From: Acidimicrobiales bacterium
GTDB taxonomy: Bacteria; Actinomycetota; Acidimicrobiia; Acidimicrobiales; UBA8190
DNA length: 41,265 bases
Assembly: GCA_017882995.1 (NCBI GenBank)
Contig: JADGOL010000195.1
Span: 1 to 41,265, forward strand
Direction: 5' to 3'
Positions 33,270-41,265 of this stretch are shown piece by piece (position 1 is the first letter of the stretch; each line of letters opens with the position of its first letter). The notes below the pieces were generated by a model. The model saw only the letters and a list, made by a program, of their open reading frames with translations. It was not told where the DNA came from and searched no databases. Both the position numbers and the translations under genes were made by a program.

Positions 33270-33435
33270 CACCCCGGAGGCAGCAGGACTGCACGGGTGC
33301 ATCGGTCTTGGGGCGGCTGGACTTGGCTACATCTCCCGACTCGGCCCATTCTCAGGGAACAACTCCTCGATCCGCTAACGCTCATGCTCTGGCGGCGATG
33401 GCAGATGGCAGATGGCCGCATCAAGCCCTTGGCGC

Positions 33436-33690
33436 TCAGGCCCTGCGGTGGGAGGAGCGAGCTGCCCTGCGAGACGCTGTCCGGGCAACGTGTACACACA
33501 GGTTGCCACCCAGGTGATCGTGAACGACACACAACGACCCGCGGTTGTACATCGACAACCGGGTGGAGCAGCCCTCGTGCTCGCACACCCTGTCGCGCGG
33601 GAAGGTCTTCACATGATGGGGCTCGGCACCGATGATCGGCCCACCGATTGCCTCGTCGTCCAGTGGCTGCATCAACGTGTGAGTCTGCAT
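33436..33690 (-). CDS. Small zinc-finger-like protein (84 aa)
   Basis: Contains RDRVCEHEGCSTRLSMYNRG followed by SLCVVHD: Cys36-x4-Cys41-x12-Cys54-x2-His57, a plausible C3H zinc site of the kind found in short actinobacterial proteins with a LS-YN motif. The N-terminus has HHVKTFPRD. The C-terminal tail is Arg/Ser-rich (RTASRRAARSSHRRA) and basic, compatible with nucleic-acid binding. TACGCT lies exactly six bases before ATG 33690. Function unknown, with transcription regulation as a guess. Confidence 0.65.
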   Translation of the reverse strand: MQTHTLMQPLDDEAIGGPIIGAEPHHVKTFPRDRVCEHEGCSTRLSMYNRGSLCVVHDHLGGNLCVHVARTASRRAARSSHRRA

Positions 33691-33702
33691 AAGAGCAGCG
33701 TA
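33691..33702 (-). promoter_or_regulatory. Leaderless -10 element, TACGCT-N6-ATG
   Basis: Minus-strand TACGCT, then GCTCTT, then ATG 33690. The hexamer is the same as at 31174. Confidence 0.6.
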
Positions 33703-33780
33703 GAATGGGTCCGCTGAGTCGCCCAGAGACCAAGGTCCCGAATCCTGGACAGGCCCTTTCCTGCCAGCGTCACACGAACT

Positions 33781-35115
<1,335 letters not shown>

Positions 35116-35244
35116 AGTGACAGTGTCGCCCCTGGGTAACGGTCACAACAGGGACGATGGTCACATCCATCCCGCCTGCCCGAGCCCGCAGTCACCACCC
35201 GGTGGCCACCATCGCGTCCCGGGTCGGCGCGGCCGGCGGCAGGG

Positions 35245-35796
35245 TCAACCCACCCGGTGGAGGGTGTTGTTGTCGGTGTGTGCGAACGGTTCGTCGAACT
35301 CGTTCATCCGCAGCATTGTGGTCTCGTCGTAAGACCAGGCACCATCGCCAACGGTGATGGTCACCTCGTAACTCAATGTGCTGGCGTTCTTGGCGAGGTA
35401 CAGGTTCTCGCCGATGTCGTAATGGGGATGGCCGTGAGTGGCCTTGAGTGTGAACTGTGTGGCGTCGGCGGTCGAGATTCCGCCGGCGAGTACCGTGATG
35501 CCGCGAGGGACGACGAAACCCCGCATGACCTCACCGGTCGACGCATCCCACAGCCAGTAACCGACTTCGGTGTGGAAGGGGTTCTCCTCGTCGCCGCGCC
35601 ACATGGCGCTTCTGTAGTCGAGGCCGTAGAGGTGTTGGCTTCCGTTGTCGACCGGACCGAACGGCTTCAAACTGCATTTCTCCAGGTACGGCGTGCCGAG
35701 CACCTTGTTCTGGGAGTGCGAGAACGCCGTGTCGAGGCCGCCCTCGCCTTCCCACTCCCCAGCCAGAGGCCCGAGGGGGCCCCATTCATCAGTCAT
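35245..35796 (-). CDS. Nitrobindin-like heme-binding beta-barrel protein
   Basis: A 183-residue protein with GPLAGEWEGEGGLDTAFS at the start and MWRGDEENPFHTEVGYWLWD in the middle, both typical of the THAP4/nitrobindin (DUF1794) family. The His of NPFHTEVGYW is in the usual region. The fold is a ten-stranded barrel related to fatty-acid-binding proteins; true nitrobindins bind ferric heme and scavenge peroxynitrite, which is unverified here. ATG 35796 is the preferred start, giving a typical family N-terminus (MTDEWGPLG); ATGs 35808 and 35802 lie just upstream. TAGGCT near 35830 may be the -10. Confidence 0.82.
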   Translation of the reverse strand: MTDEWGPLGPLAGEWEGEGGLDTAFSHSQNKVLGTPYLEKCSLKPFGPVDNGSQHLYGLDYRSAMWRGDEENPFHTEVGYWLWDASTGEVMRGFVVPRGITVLAGGISTADATQFTLKATHGHPHYDIGENLYLAKNASTLSYEVTITVGDGAWSYDETTMLRMNEFDEPFAHTDNNTLHRVG

Positions 35797-36027
35797 GGCC
35801 ATTCCCATACTCGACGGTTCGACGACCTCAGCCTATTCCGGCGACGGGCGCGGAGCAGAAGGAGCGTGTGTTCGGTTACGACGCCGCCTGGCCATAGGCG
35901 AACTCAGCCTGCGGGCTCCGAGATAACGAAGGACACGTGCAGTGACTTCGCGGCCTTCTTGGTGTGCCAGTAGGCAAGGGATCGGCGACTGCCCTGGCAC
36001 GATTCGGTGCTTTGCGCTGGCCCCTCC

Positions 36028-36339
36028 TCACGATGGAAGGAGCGTGAGCAGCATCACCGTTGGCTCGGTGGCCACGAGGGCGTGCGGAGTGCCGGGTGCC
36101 ATGTGGAGCCAGGAGCCCGGTGTGAGATCGAGTTCCTCGCCGTCCACGGTGAACCAAAGCCGCCCTGACAGGACCTGGACGACTGCGCCACGGCCGGCCT
36201 GGTGCTCTGTCAGACCTTCGCCTGCGTCAAAGCCGAACACGGTGACATTGAGGTTGTCAGCTCGGAACACGACCTTGGAGACGACAGCACCGGGCTGGAT
36301 GTCGACTTCGGCGGCTGGGGAGATGACGGTGTGCGACAT
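36028..36339 (-). CDS. Small cupin-domain protein (103 aa)
   Basis: A single cupin domain. GEGLTEHQAGRGAVVQVLSG is the first cupin motif with a Gly-Glu and His arrangement, and WLHMAPGTPHALVATEP is the second with the His of TPHAL. The metal-ligand set is only partly conserved (EHQAGRG in place of H-H-E). ATGs stand at 36345 and 36339, six bases apart. The second is chosen because AAAAGGA fits it as ribosome-binding site, the same arrangement as the thiolase gene. Such proteins may be isomerases, sensors or dioxygenases; none is indicated. Confidence 0.85.
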   Translation of the reverse strand: MSHTVISPAAEVDIQPGAVVSKVVFRADNLNVTVFGFDAGEGLTEHQAGRGAVVQVLSGRLWFTVDGEELDLTPGSWLHMAPGTPHALVATEPTVMLLTLLPS

Positions 36340-36497
36340 GGGCATTCCTTTTCAACGTCTCAGAGAGCTCCCAAACCCTGACCGGTTGTCACTCCTAGGT
36401 ATCGGGCGCTGGGACGGTCGATCATCCTTCAACGAGCCGGAAAGCCCGAAGCGATGCCAACTCGAGCCGCCACCAGCAGTCCCCCCAAGCCACCACG
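36340..36497. other. Start of the 700-base gap between cupin and P450
   Basis: The gap runs from 36340 to 37038. It holds no convincing gene. A plus-strand frame from 36454 stays open into the P450 gene without a good ribosome-binding site at its start; its Gly-rich part is listed below. Confidence 0.45.
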
Positions 36498-36660
36498 CAG
36501 TTCAGGGGGGACGGGGGGTTCAGGCGGCACCGGGAACGGCGGCATCGGAGGTGGTGAGGGCGGAGGTGTCGGTTGTGGCGGAGGCGTAGGTTCTGGGGGA
36601 ATCGGGGGCGGCCAAGGAGGAATCGGGGGAGGCCTCGGCGGGATCGGAGGCGCCCTCCCC
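36498..36660. repeat. G-rich low-complexity tract
   Basis: The plus strand encodes a Gly-rich run (GGIGGGEGGG, then GGIGGG repeated) and the minus strand a Pro-rich run (PPIPPRPPPIPPWPPP). Many runs of three to five G occur, so quadruplex formation on the plus strand is possible. There is no signal peptide and no supported start, so a protein product is not claimed. Confidence 0.7.
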
Positions 36661-37038
36661 GGCCCGACACTCGGTCCCTTCGCCGCCTTCACGCCAACTG
36701 AGAGCGAACGTAGGCCCACAACGTCACTCTCCCTTCCGTCTCCAACCCGAGAACAGTGTCGCCCTCTCGCACTCGTCGCGCCAGGGACGATGGTCACAAC
36801 CGGATTGCGCGACAGACAACCGCTCGACGCCGACCTCCCGGGTGATCGATGCGCCCGGTCACGGTGCGGGGCCGGACCGACGTTCTTCCCCGCCGCCTGC
36901 CGATCCGGCGTCGCCATCAGGGACTATCACCCCGATGATCCGGAGCACGAGTGCGTGGCGGTATGGTCGAATGACGACCCGACGAGGTCGTCTTGGCGTT
37001 TCTCGTCGGTCGAGACGCGATCGAGACGGGAGACTCGC

Positions 37039-38283
37039 ATGAGCTATCCAGACCCCAGGGGCGAGATCTTCATCGACCCCACCGCCTACGCCGACCAGGA
37101 GCGCTGGCATGGCGTTGCCGCGGAGCTTCGCGCCCAGGCTCCCGTCCTGCGCGTCGAACAAGAGGGCTACACGCCGTTCTGGGCGGTGACCCGCTACGAG
37201 GACGTGTTCTTTGTGTCCCGCAACAACGAACAGTTCCTGAACACCCGGAACTCCGTTCTCGGGCCGGACGCCCAGTTGGAGCTCCTCAACACCCTCGGGA
37301 TCGAGCCCAAGACGCTCATCCACATGGACGGCGTCGAGCACCACGACCATCGTGGCCTGGCCAATGCCTGGTTCCGGCCGAGATCGGTGGCACAGCGCCA
37401 GGCCGGGATCGATGCGATCGCCGAAGACTTCGTGGCGAAGTTCCGCGATCTCGGAGGCAACTGTGACTTCGCCCAGGAGATCGCCGTGCCGTACACGCTT
37501 CGGGTGATCATGAGCATCTTCGGTGTCCCCGAAGAGGACGAGCCCACCATGCTACGGCTCACCCAGGGCCTCTTCGGGGCCGCTGATCCCGAATACCTGG
37601 GCGACCTGAGCGACCCCTTCGCCATGATCGTCGACACGATCGGGCAGTTCGACGACTACTTCCAGGCTCTCGCCGACGAGCGTCGAGCGCACCCCACCGA
37701 CGACCTGGCCACGGTCATCGCCAACGGCCAGGTGGGCGGCTGCCCCATGGACCACCATGCCACTTTGTGGTACTTCACCATCGTCGCCACCGCTGGTCAC
37801 GACACCACGTCCTTCGCCTTGTCAGGCGGCCTGGAGGCGCTTCTGCGGCACCCCGACCAGGTGATGGCGCTGCAGGCCGACCCAGGCCTCATCGTCAACG
37901 CCGTCGACGAGATGATCCGCTGGACGTCACCGGTCCGGCACTTCCTGCGGTACCTCACCGAGCCGGCCACGCTCTCGGGCGTCGAGATCCCGGCTGGCGA
38001 CCGGATGCTGCTCTCCTATCCCTCGGCCAACCGGGACGAGACCATCTTCGACGGGCCCATGGAGTTCTCTGTGTCGCGGCCCAACGCCAACCGGTTGATC
38101 GCGTTCGGTGGTGGCGAGCACTTCTGCCTCGGATCCACCTTCGCCCGGCGCGAGCTACGCACGCTCTTGCCCAAGTTGTTCGCCGCCGTCGAGACGATCG
38201 AACTCGATGGGGAGCCCCAGTGGGCGCAGGCGAACTTCGTCGGTGGGGTCAAGCACCTGCCGGTGGCGGCCACCTTCCGGTAA
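37039..38283 (+). CDS. Cytochrome P450 (class I bacterial type)
   Basis: A 414-residue P450. The I-helix oxygen motif is TAGHDTTSFA (Thr256 or Thr257), the K-helix Glu291-x2-Arg294 lies in DEMIRW, and the heme loop is FGGGEHFCLG with Cys363. LIHMDGVEHHDHRGLANAWF is the C-helix region. It resembles actinobacterial CYP families that oxidise steroids, terpenes or fatty acids (CYP125/CYP142-like), but the substrate is unassigned. The start is ATG 37039, with GGGAGA six bases upstream. The frame is open for about 195 codons further upstream. No ferredoxin or reductase gene is nearby. Confidence 0.92.
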   Translation: MSYPDPRGEIFIDPTAYADQERWHGVAAELRAQAPVLRVEQEGYTPFWAVTRYEDVFFVSRNNEQFLNTRNSVLGPDAQLELLNTLGIEPKTLIHMDGVEHHDHRGLANAWFRPRSVAQRQAGIDAIAEDFVAKFRDLGGNCDFAQEIAVPYTLRVIMSIFGVPEEDEPTMLRLTQGLFGAADPEYLGDLSDPFAMIVDTIGQFDDYFQALADERRAHPTDDLATVIANGQVGGCPMDHHATLWYFTIVATAGHDTTSFALSGGLEALLRHPDQVMALQADPGLIVNAVDEMIRWTSPVRHFLRYLTEPATLSGVEIPAGDRMLLSYPSANRDETIFDGPMEFSVSRPNANRLIAFGGGEHFCLGSTFARRELRTLLPKLFAAVETIELDGEPQWAQANFVGGVKHLPVAATFR

Positions 38284-38939
38284 CCGCCAGACGCAATCGG
38301 AAAGTCAACGTCAACCCCCAAGTCAACATCAACACCAAAGTCAAGGGCACGCGTTCCATCGCCATCATGGGAATCCGTGGAGCGTTACCGGGCGGTCCTG
38401 CCCGCCCCCGCCCAGAGGGACTTTCGACTCTTGGCACACGGCCCGCGGGGAGCCATTCTGGTGTTGTACCAATCGGGCAGAGGGTCCCAAGAGACTGCGG
38501 GCCGAAGTGACAGGAGGTCTTGCCTATGGTTAGTTTGATCTCCAGCGCCGCCGTGTGAGTAGCTCCAGGCAGGCGTCCGGTGGTAGCGCATCGGGATGTT
38601 CCTCAGCGGTGACAGGTGCGATTGTCCGGGGCGCAGTGTCTCGGTCCGCACAAGGTCGAAGCGCCTAAGGCTTCGCTGAGTGTCCGTCTGTCGGTTCGGG
38701 GCTCACATGGAGTCGCTGACTACAACTGAATGATGGCTCGCCCGTCTTGCCCGTGAGTGGTGGGGCGGGCGAACTCGCGTCGGACGAGTGCGGCGGCGGG
38801 TTGACCCCCCTCAATGTGCGGTGAGTGAGCGCTCCGGTCCGAGGGTGCCCACTCGCAAATCCCGGCCCTGAGTGATCCCGGACACTTCGACCTGGCGACA
38901 CCTCGCCCGCCCCGCTCTCTGAGGTGCCAGGCTGACCCC
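38284..38939. other. Gene-free region between P450 and MFS genes
   Basis: About 650 bases without a recognised gene. An 18-bp direct repeat opens it (38301-38346; AAAGTCAACGTCAACCCC with a variant copy and a partial third). TATGGT near 38527 is a possible -10. Minus-strand frames in the right half lack start signals and domains. Confidence 0.5.
38301..38346. repeat. 18-bp tandem repeat, about 2.5 copies
   Basis: Copies at 38301-38318, 38319-38336 and partial 38337-38346, with the core AAGTCAAC(G/A)TCAAC. It starts 18 bases after the P450 stop. Confidence 0.8.
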
Positions 38940-40208
38940 ATGGCCGAGCTCCCGGGAACCGACGCACCCGAACCCTCCGGCGATTCGCCCGCCCCACGGG
39001 CGTGGTTGACTCGCAACCTCGTCCTCCTGTCCGCCATCTCGTTCCTCCAGGACACGGCGAGCGAGCTGCTCTACCCGATCCTCCCGATCTTTATCACCGC
39101 CGTCCTCGGCGCCCCGGCGGCTGTTCTCGGGAGCATCGAGGGCCTGGCCGACGGGATCAGTGCGATCGTCTCGCCGTTCGCCGGTCGGGCGGCGGACCGC
39201 CTGGGCCGCAAGCCCCTGATCGCCAACGGCTACGGCCTGGCCGCGGTGGGCAAACTACTCATCGCATTGGCCACCGCGTGGCCCACGGTGCTCGTTGCCC
39301 GCTGCGTCGACCGGCTCGGCAAGGGCGTGCGGGGTGCACCGCGCGACGCGCTCATCGCCGACGGAGTCCTGGCGGCTCAGCGAGGCAGGGCATTCGGCTT
39401 CCACAGAGCCATGGACACCTCGGGGGCAGTGGTGGGACCACTCATCGGGCTCGCCGCCTACGAGGTACTCGACCACCGGATCCGCCCCCTGTTGTGGATC
39501 GCCGTCATCCCCGCCCTATTGAGCGTCGGGTTGGTGGCGTTCGTACGCGACCCACGGCGTGACCGCGTCAGGATGCTCTCCGGTGAAGCGGCCAAGAACC
39601 ACTCGACCCGACCAGAGGCGGCCGCTCAGGCCCCGCTCCCTCCGACGTTCCGACGGGTGGCGGGCATCCTCACCGTCTTCAGCCTGGTGAACTTCCCGGA
39701 CGCGCTGTTGTTGCTCCGACTACACGCCATCGGGTTCTCCGTGGCCATGACGATCCTTGCCTATGCCTCCTACAACGTCGTCTACGCGCTCTTCAGCTAC
39801 CCCGCTGGGGCGTTGAGCGACCATCTGTCGCGTGCGCGGATCTATGCGGTCGGGCTCGCTTTCTTCTCCCTCGGGTACATCGGCCTTGGGTTGACCCGGA
39901 GCACATCCTTGGCATGGGTCATCTTGTGCGCGTACGGCATGTTCGCGGCGTGTACCGATGGGGTCGGCAAGGCGTGGGTGTCATCGCTCGTCGGCCCCGC
40001 CCTTCAGGGGCGGGCGCAGGGGATCTACCAGGGGCTCACGGGCATGGCCATCGTGTTCGCCGGGGTGTGGGCTGGGCTCCTGTGGCATGGCAGCGGCGTC
40101 GTTCCACTGCTCGTCTCGGGAACGGTGGCGGGTCTCTTCGCCCTGTGGCTCTTCGTCGCGCCCCCCGATCGACCCCGGGTAGGGGCCATGTCCACACCCC
40201 TGAGGTGA
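38940..40208 (+). CDS. Major facilitator superfamily transporter
   Basis: A 422-residue membrane protein with about twelve hydrophobic segments. The loop between helices 2 and 3 has AADRLGRKPLI, the MFS motif A, and DRLGKGVRGAPRDALIAD near helix 4 is a hallmark of a poorly studied MFS subgroup. The central cytoplasmic loop is charged (RDPRRDRVRMLSGEAAK), and the second half repeats the pattern (YPAGALSDHLSRARIY). ATG 38940 has CAGGCT six bases upstream, a near match to the leaderless pattern, and no clear Shine-Dalgarno sequence. The cargo is unknown. Confidence 0.9.
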   Translation: MAELPGTDAPEPSGDSPAPRAWLTRNLVLLSAISFLQDTASELLYPILPIFITAVLGAPAAVLGSIEGLADGISAIVSPFAGRAADRLGRKPLIANGYGLAAVGKLLIALATAWPTVLVARCVDRLGKGVRGAPRDALIADGVLAAQRGRAFGFHRAMDTSGAVVGPLIGLAAYEVLDHRIRPLLWIAVIPALLSVGLVAFVRDPRRDRVRMLSGEAAKNHSTRPEAAAQAPLPPTFRRVAGILTVFSLVNFPDALLLLRLHAIGFSVAMTILAYASYNVVYALFSYPAGALSDHLSRARIYAVGLAFFSLGYIGLGLTRSTSLAWVILCAYGMFAACTDGVGKAWVSSLVGPALQGRAQGIYQGLTGMAIVFAGVWAGLLWHGSGVVPLLVSGTVAGLFALWLFVAPPDRPRVGAMSTPLR

Positions 40209-40515
40209 ATGCGCTCTCCTGTTCTTCCACGGGCAGGGTGTCCAGTAGCGCCGAGGCATCCGGTACGTGCACTCGGCTCGCCTGCCAAATGAACCTTCAC
40301 GAGATCCTGTACCTCGGGTCGGCTGCGATCGGGAATGGACACCGACCTTGAGTAGGCACATCGCCCTCTTCGCTCGGCGGCTTCTCTTGGTGGGTGATCG
40401 GTAGCCTTTGTCTACCCCTGCCAGGCGTGGGGCGGTTCGATGACCACCTAGCCGACCAACCCCTGAGTGCGCGCCAGGCGACTAGGCGTGCGTAGCCATA
40501 GAGAGGCAACCGGAC
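40209..40515. other. Intergenic region before the PAP2 gene
   Basis: About 305 bases with no convincing gene. A minus-strand frame beginning GTG 40342 overlaps the MFS gene and is not supported. TAGCCAT just before the PAP2 start may be its -10. Confidence 0.45.
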
Positions 40516-41211
40516 GTGAACGCGAGGCGAGACCCGCTCCACGGGTGGTGGGGGATGCTGATCGCGTTCGGCGTTGCCTTTTTCATGTTGATCGGCGTGA
40601 CCAAGGTGTGGGACTCGCTTGCTGAGCGCGGAGCGGTGCTGCGAGTGGATCGGAACTGGTTCTCATGGGTCACTTCGCACCGGACCTCCTGGATGGCGAC
40701 TGGCTTTCGATGGGTGACGTGGTTGGGAGACATTCGCGTCGTCTCGACCGTTGTCGTGGTGTCCACGGTCGTTCTGGTTCTAAGGCGCCGTCTGACCTAT
40801 GCCGCGTTGATCGCCGCCAGCACGTGGGGAACGGCGATCTTGGTGGCGGTGGCCAAATCAGTCCTTTCACGACCCCGACCGGCTCTTTCCCTTCACGTCG
40901 TCGCGGCCGGTGGATCCGCCTTTCCCTCGGGCCACTCGGCACAGGCGGCGGCCTGCTACGGCGCTGTGGCGTGGGTAATCACTGCGGAGACTCGTTCGAG
41001 GACGCGGCGAATCCTGGTTTGGATGGTGGCGGTTCTGTTCACTGTCGCTGTCGGAGTCTCCCGTGTCTACCTGGGGGTCCACTGGCCCTCTGACGTCGCA
41101 AGTGGCTGGGCCGTAGGAGCGGGGTGGCTCGCTGCCTGCGTCGCCATCTCGCTAGGCATCAGGGGCCAGTTGCAGGGACCATGGGTTCTTCCCTCTCGAC
41201 ACACTGAGTGA
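40516..41211 (+). CDS. PAP2-family membrane phosphatase
   Basis: A 231-residue lipid-phosphatase-type protein with about six membrane segments. The three PAP2 motifs are present: KSVLSRPRP (Lys114 to Arg119), PSGH (137-140) and SRVYLGVHWPSD (Arg183, His189, Asp193). The active site should face the outer side of the membrane and dephosphorylate a lipid phosphate such as undecaprenyl diphosphate or phosphatidate. GTG 40516 is the start; GAGAGG lies nine bases upstream. The family C-terminal tail (QLQGPWVLPSRHTE) is short. It ends 54 bases before the window edge. Confidence 0.9.
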   Translation: MNARRDPLHGWWGMLIAFGVAFFMLIGVTKVWDSLAERGAVLRVDRNWFSWVTSHRTSWMATGFRWVTWLGDIRVVSTVVVVSTVVLVLRRRLTYAALIAASTWGTAILVAVAKSVLSRPRPALSLHVVAAGGSAFPSGHSAQAAACYGAVAWVITAETRSRTRRILVWMVAVLFTVAVGVSRVYLGVHWPSDVASGWAVGAGWLAACVAISLGIRGQLQGPWVLPSRHTE

Positions 41212-41265
41212 ACGCCTTTGGCCGGGAGCGGATGCTCGATCGCAAAGTGCGATATCGGTAGAGGC

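Noticed and set aside
35149-36798. A 17-base match (CAGGGACGATGGTCACA) at 35149-35165 and 36782-36798.
   Set aside because: It is isolated, without flanking similarity, and not linked to any boundary, so it is treated as chance.
38410-38435. GGGACTTTCGACTCT, which recalls a DosR-type box.
   Set aside because: It does not reproduce the inverted-repeat symmetry, and no stress gene follows it.
40025-40342. A minus-strand frame with GTG 40342, TACTCA six bases upstream and a plausible first 15 residues.
   Set aside because: It overlaps the well-supported MFS gene for most of its length, the -10 lacks the final T, and no domain is recognised.

Overview
The window looks like a chromosomal segment of a high-GC actinobacterium, probably class Acidimicrobiia. 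This is an inference from the gene families: four DUF2510 proteins (one also carrying a WWLASDGVWYPP motif), a mycothiol-transferase-like DinB protein, a FadD17-like acyl-CoA synthetase, an alpha-methylacyl-CoA racemase, and many genes that appear to start without a leader. No rRNA, tRNA, CRISPR array, transposase, integrase or phage gene was recognised.

Layout. 1-2.5 kb: the end of ftsH, a HAD phosphatase, a DinB-fold protein, an 11-bp tandem repeat and a small CxxC protein. 2.6-7.3 kb: a metal-dependent amidohydrolase with a flavin amine oxidase, a hairpin-rich gene-free stretch, a TetR regulator and an alpha/beta hydrolase. 7.3-12.4 kb is envelope-oriented: two different SGNH hydrolases, a DUF2510 membrane protein, a secreted YELYCPG-domain protein, an unknown protein and a YbjQ protein. 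12.5-18.5 kb is acyl-CoA metabolism: acyl-CoA synthetase and thiolase on the minus strand, divergent from a Rieske oxygenase and an alpha-methylacyl-CoA racemase. 18.6-20.4 kb: two coupled membrane-anchored coiled-coil proteins sharing a stalk, the second ending in a GH43-type domain. 20.5-25 kb: small and membrane proteins, two classical SDRs, an AhpD-like protein, an extended SDR and an SRPBCC protein. 25.1-29.7 kb: a large secreted protein with two YELYCPG domains, an LAFTG motif and an internal DUF2510 tail; then an NTF2-like protein, a remnant of an MMPL transporter and a DUF2510/Ala-rich coiled-coil protein. 29.8-33.7 kb is an island of short genes. 33.8-41.2 kb: an erythromycin-esterase-like protein, a nitrobindin-like protein, a cupin, a P450, an MFS transporter and a PAP2 phosphatase.

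How the genes may work together. The catabolic genes (Rieske oxygenase, P450, acyl-CoA synthetase, thiolase, racemase, SDRs, amine oxidase, NTF2-like) fit oxidation of hydrophobic, branched or cyclic carbon compounds through CoA thioesters; the substrate cannot be read from sequence. A second theme is the cell surface: YELYCPG proteins, stalk proteins, SGNH hydrolases and DUF2510 proteins.

The strongest unexplained signal is regulatory. Eight genes, most of them small and standing alone, start exactly six bases after a TANNNT element (TANNNT-N6-ATG/GTG), which is what leaderless transcription predicts. The other genes mostly carry Shine-Dalgarno sequences. The pattern also supports several short genes that could otherwise be dismissed.
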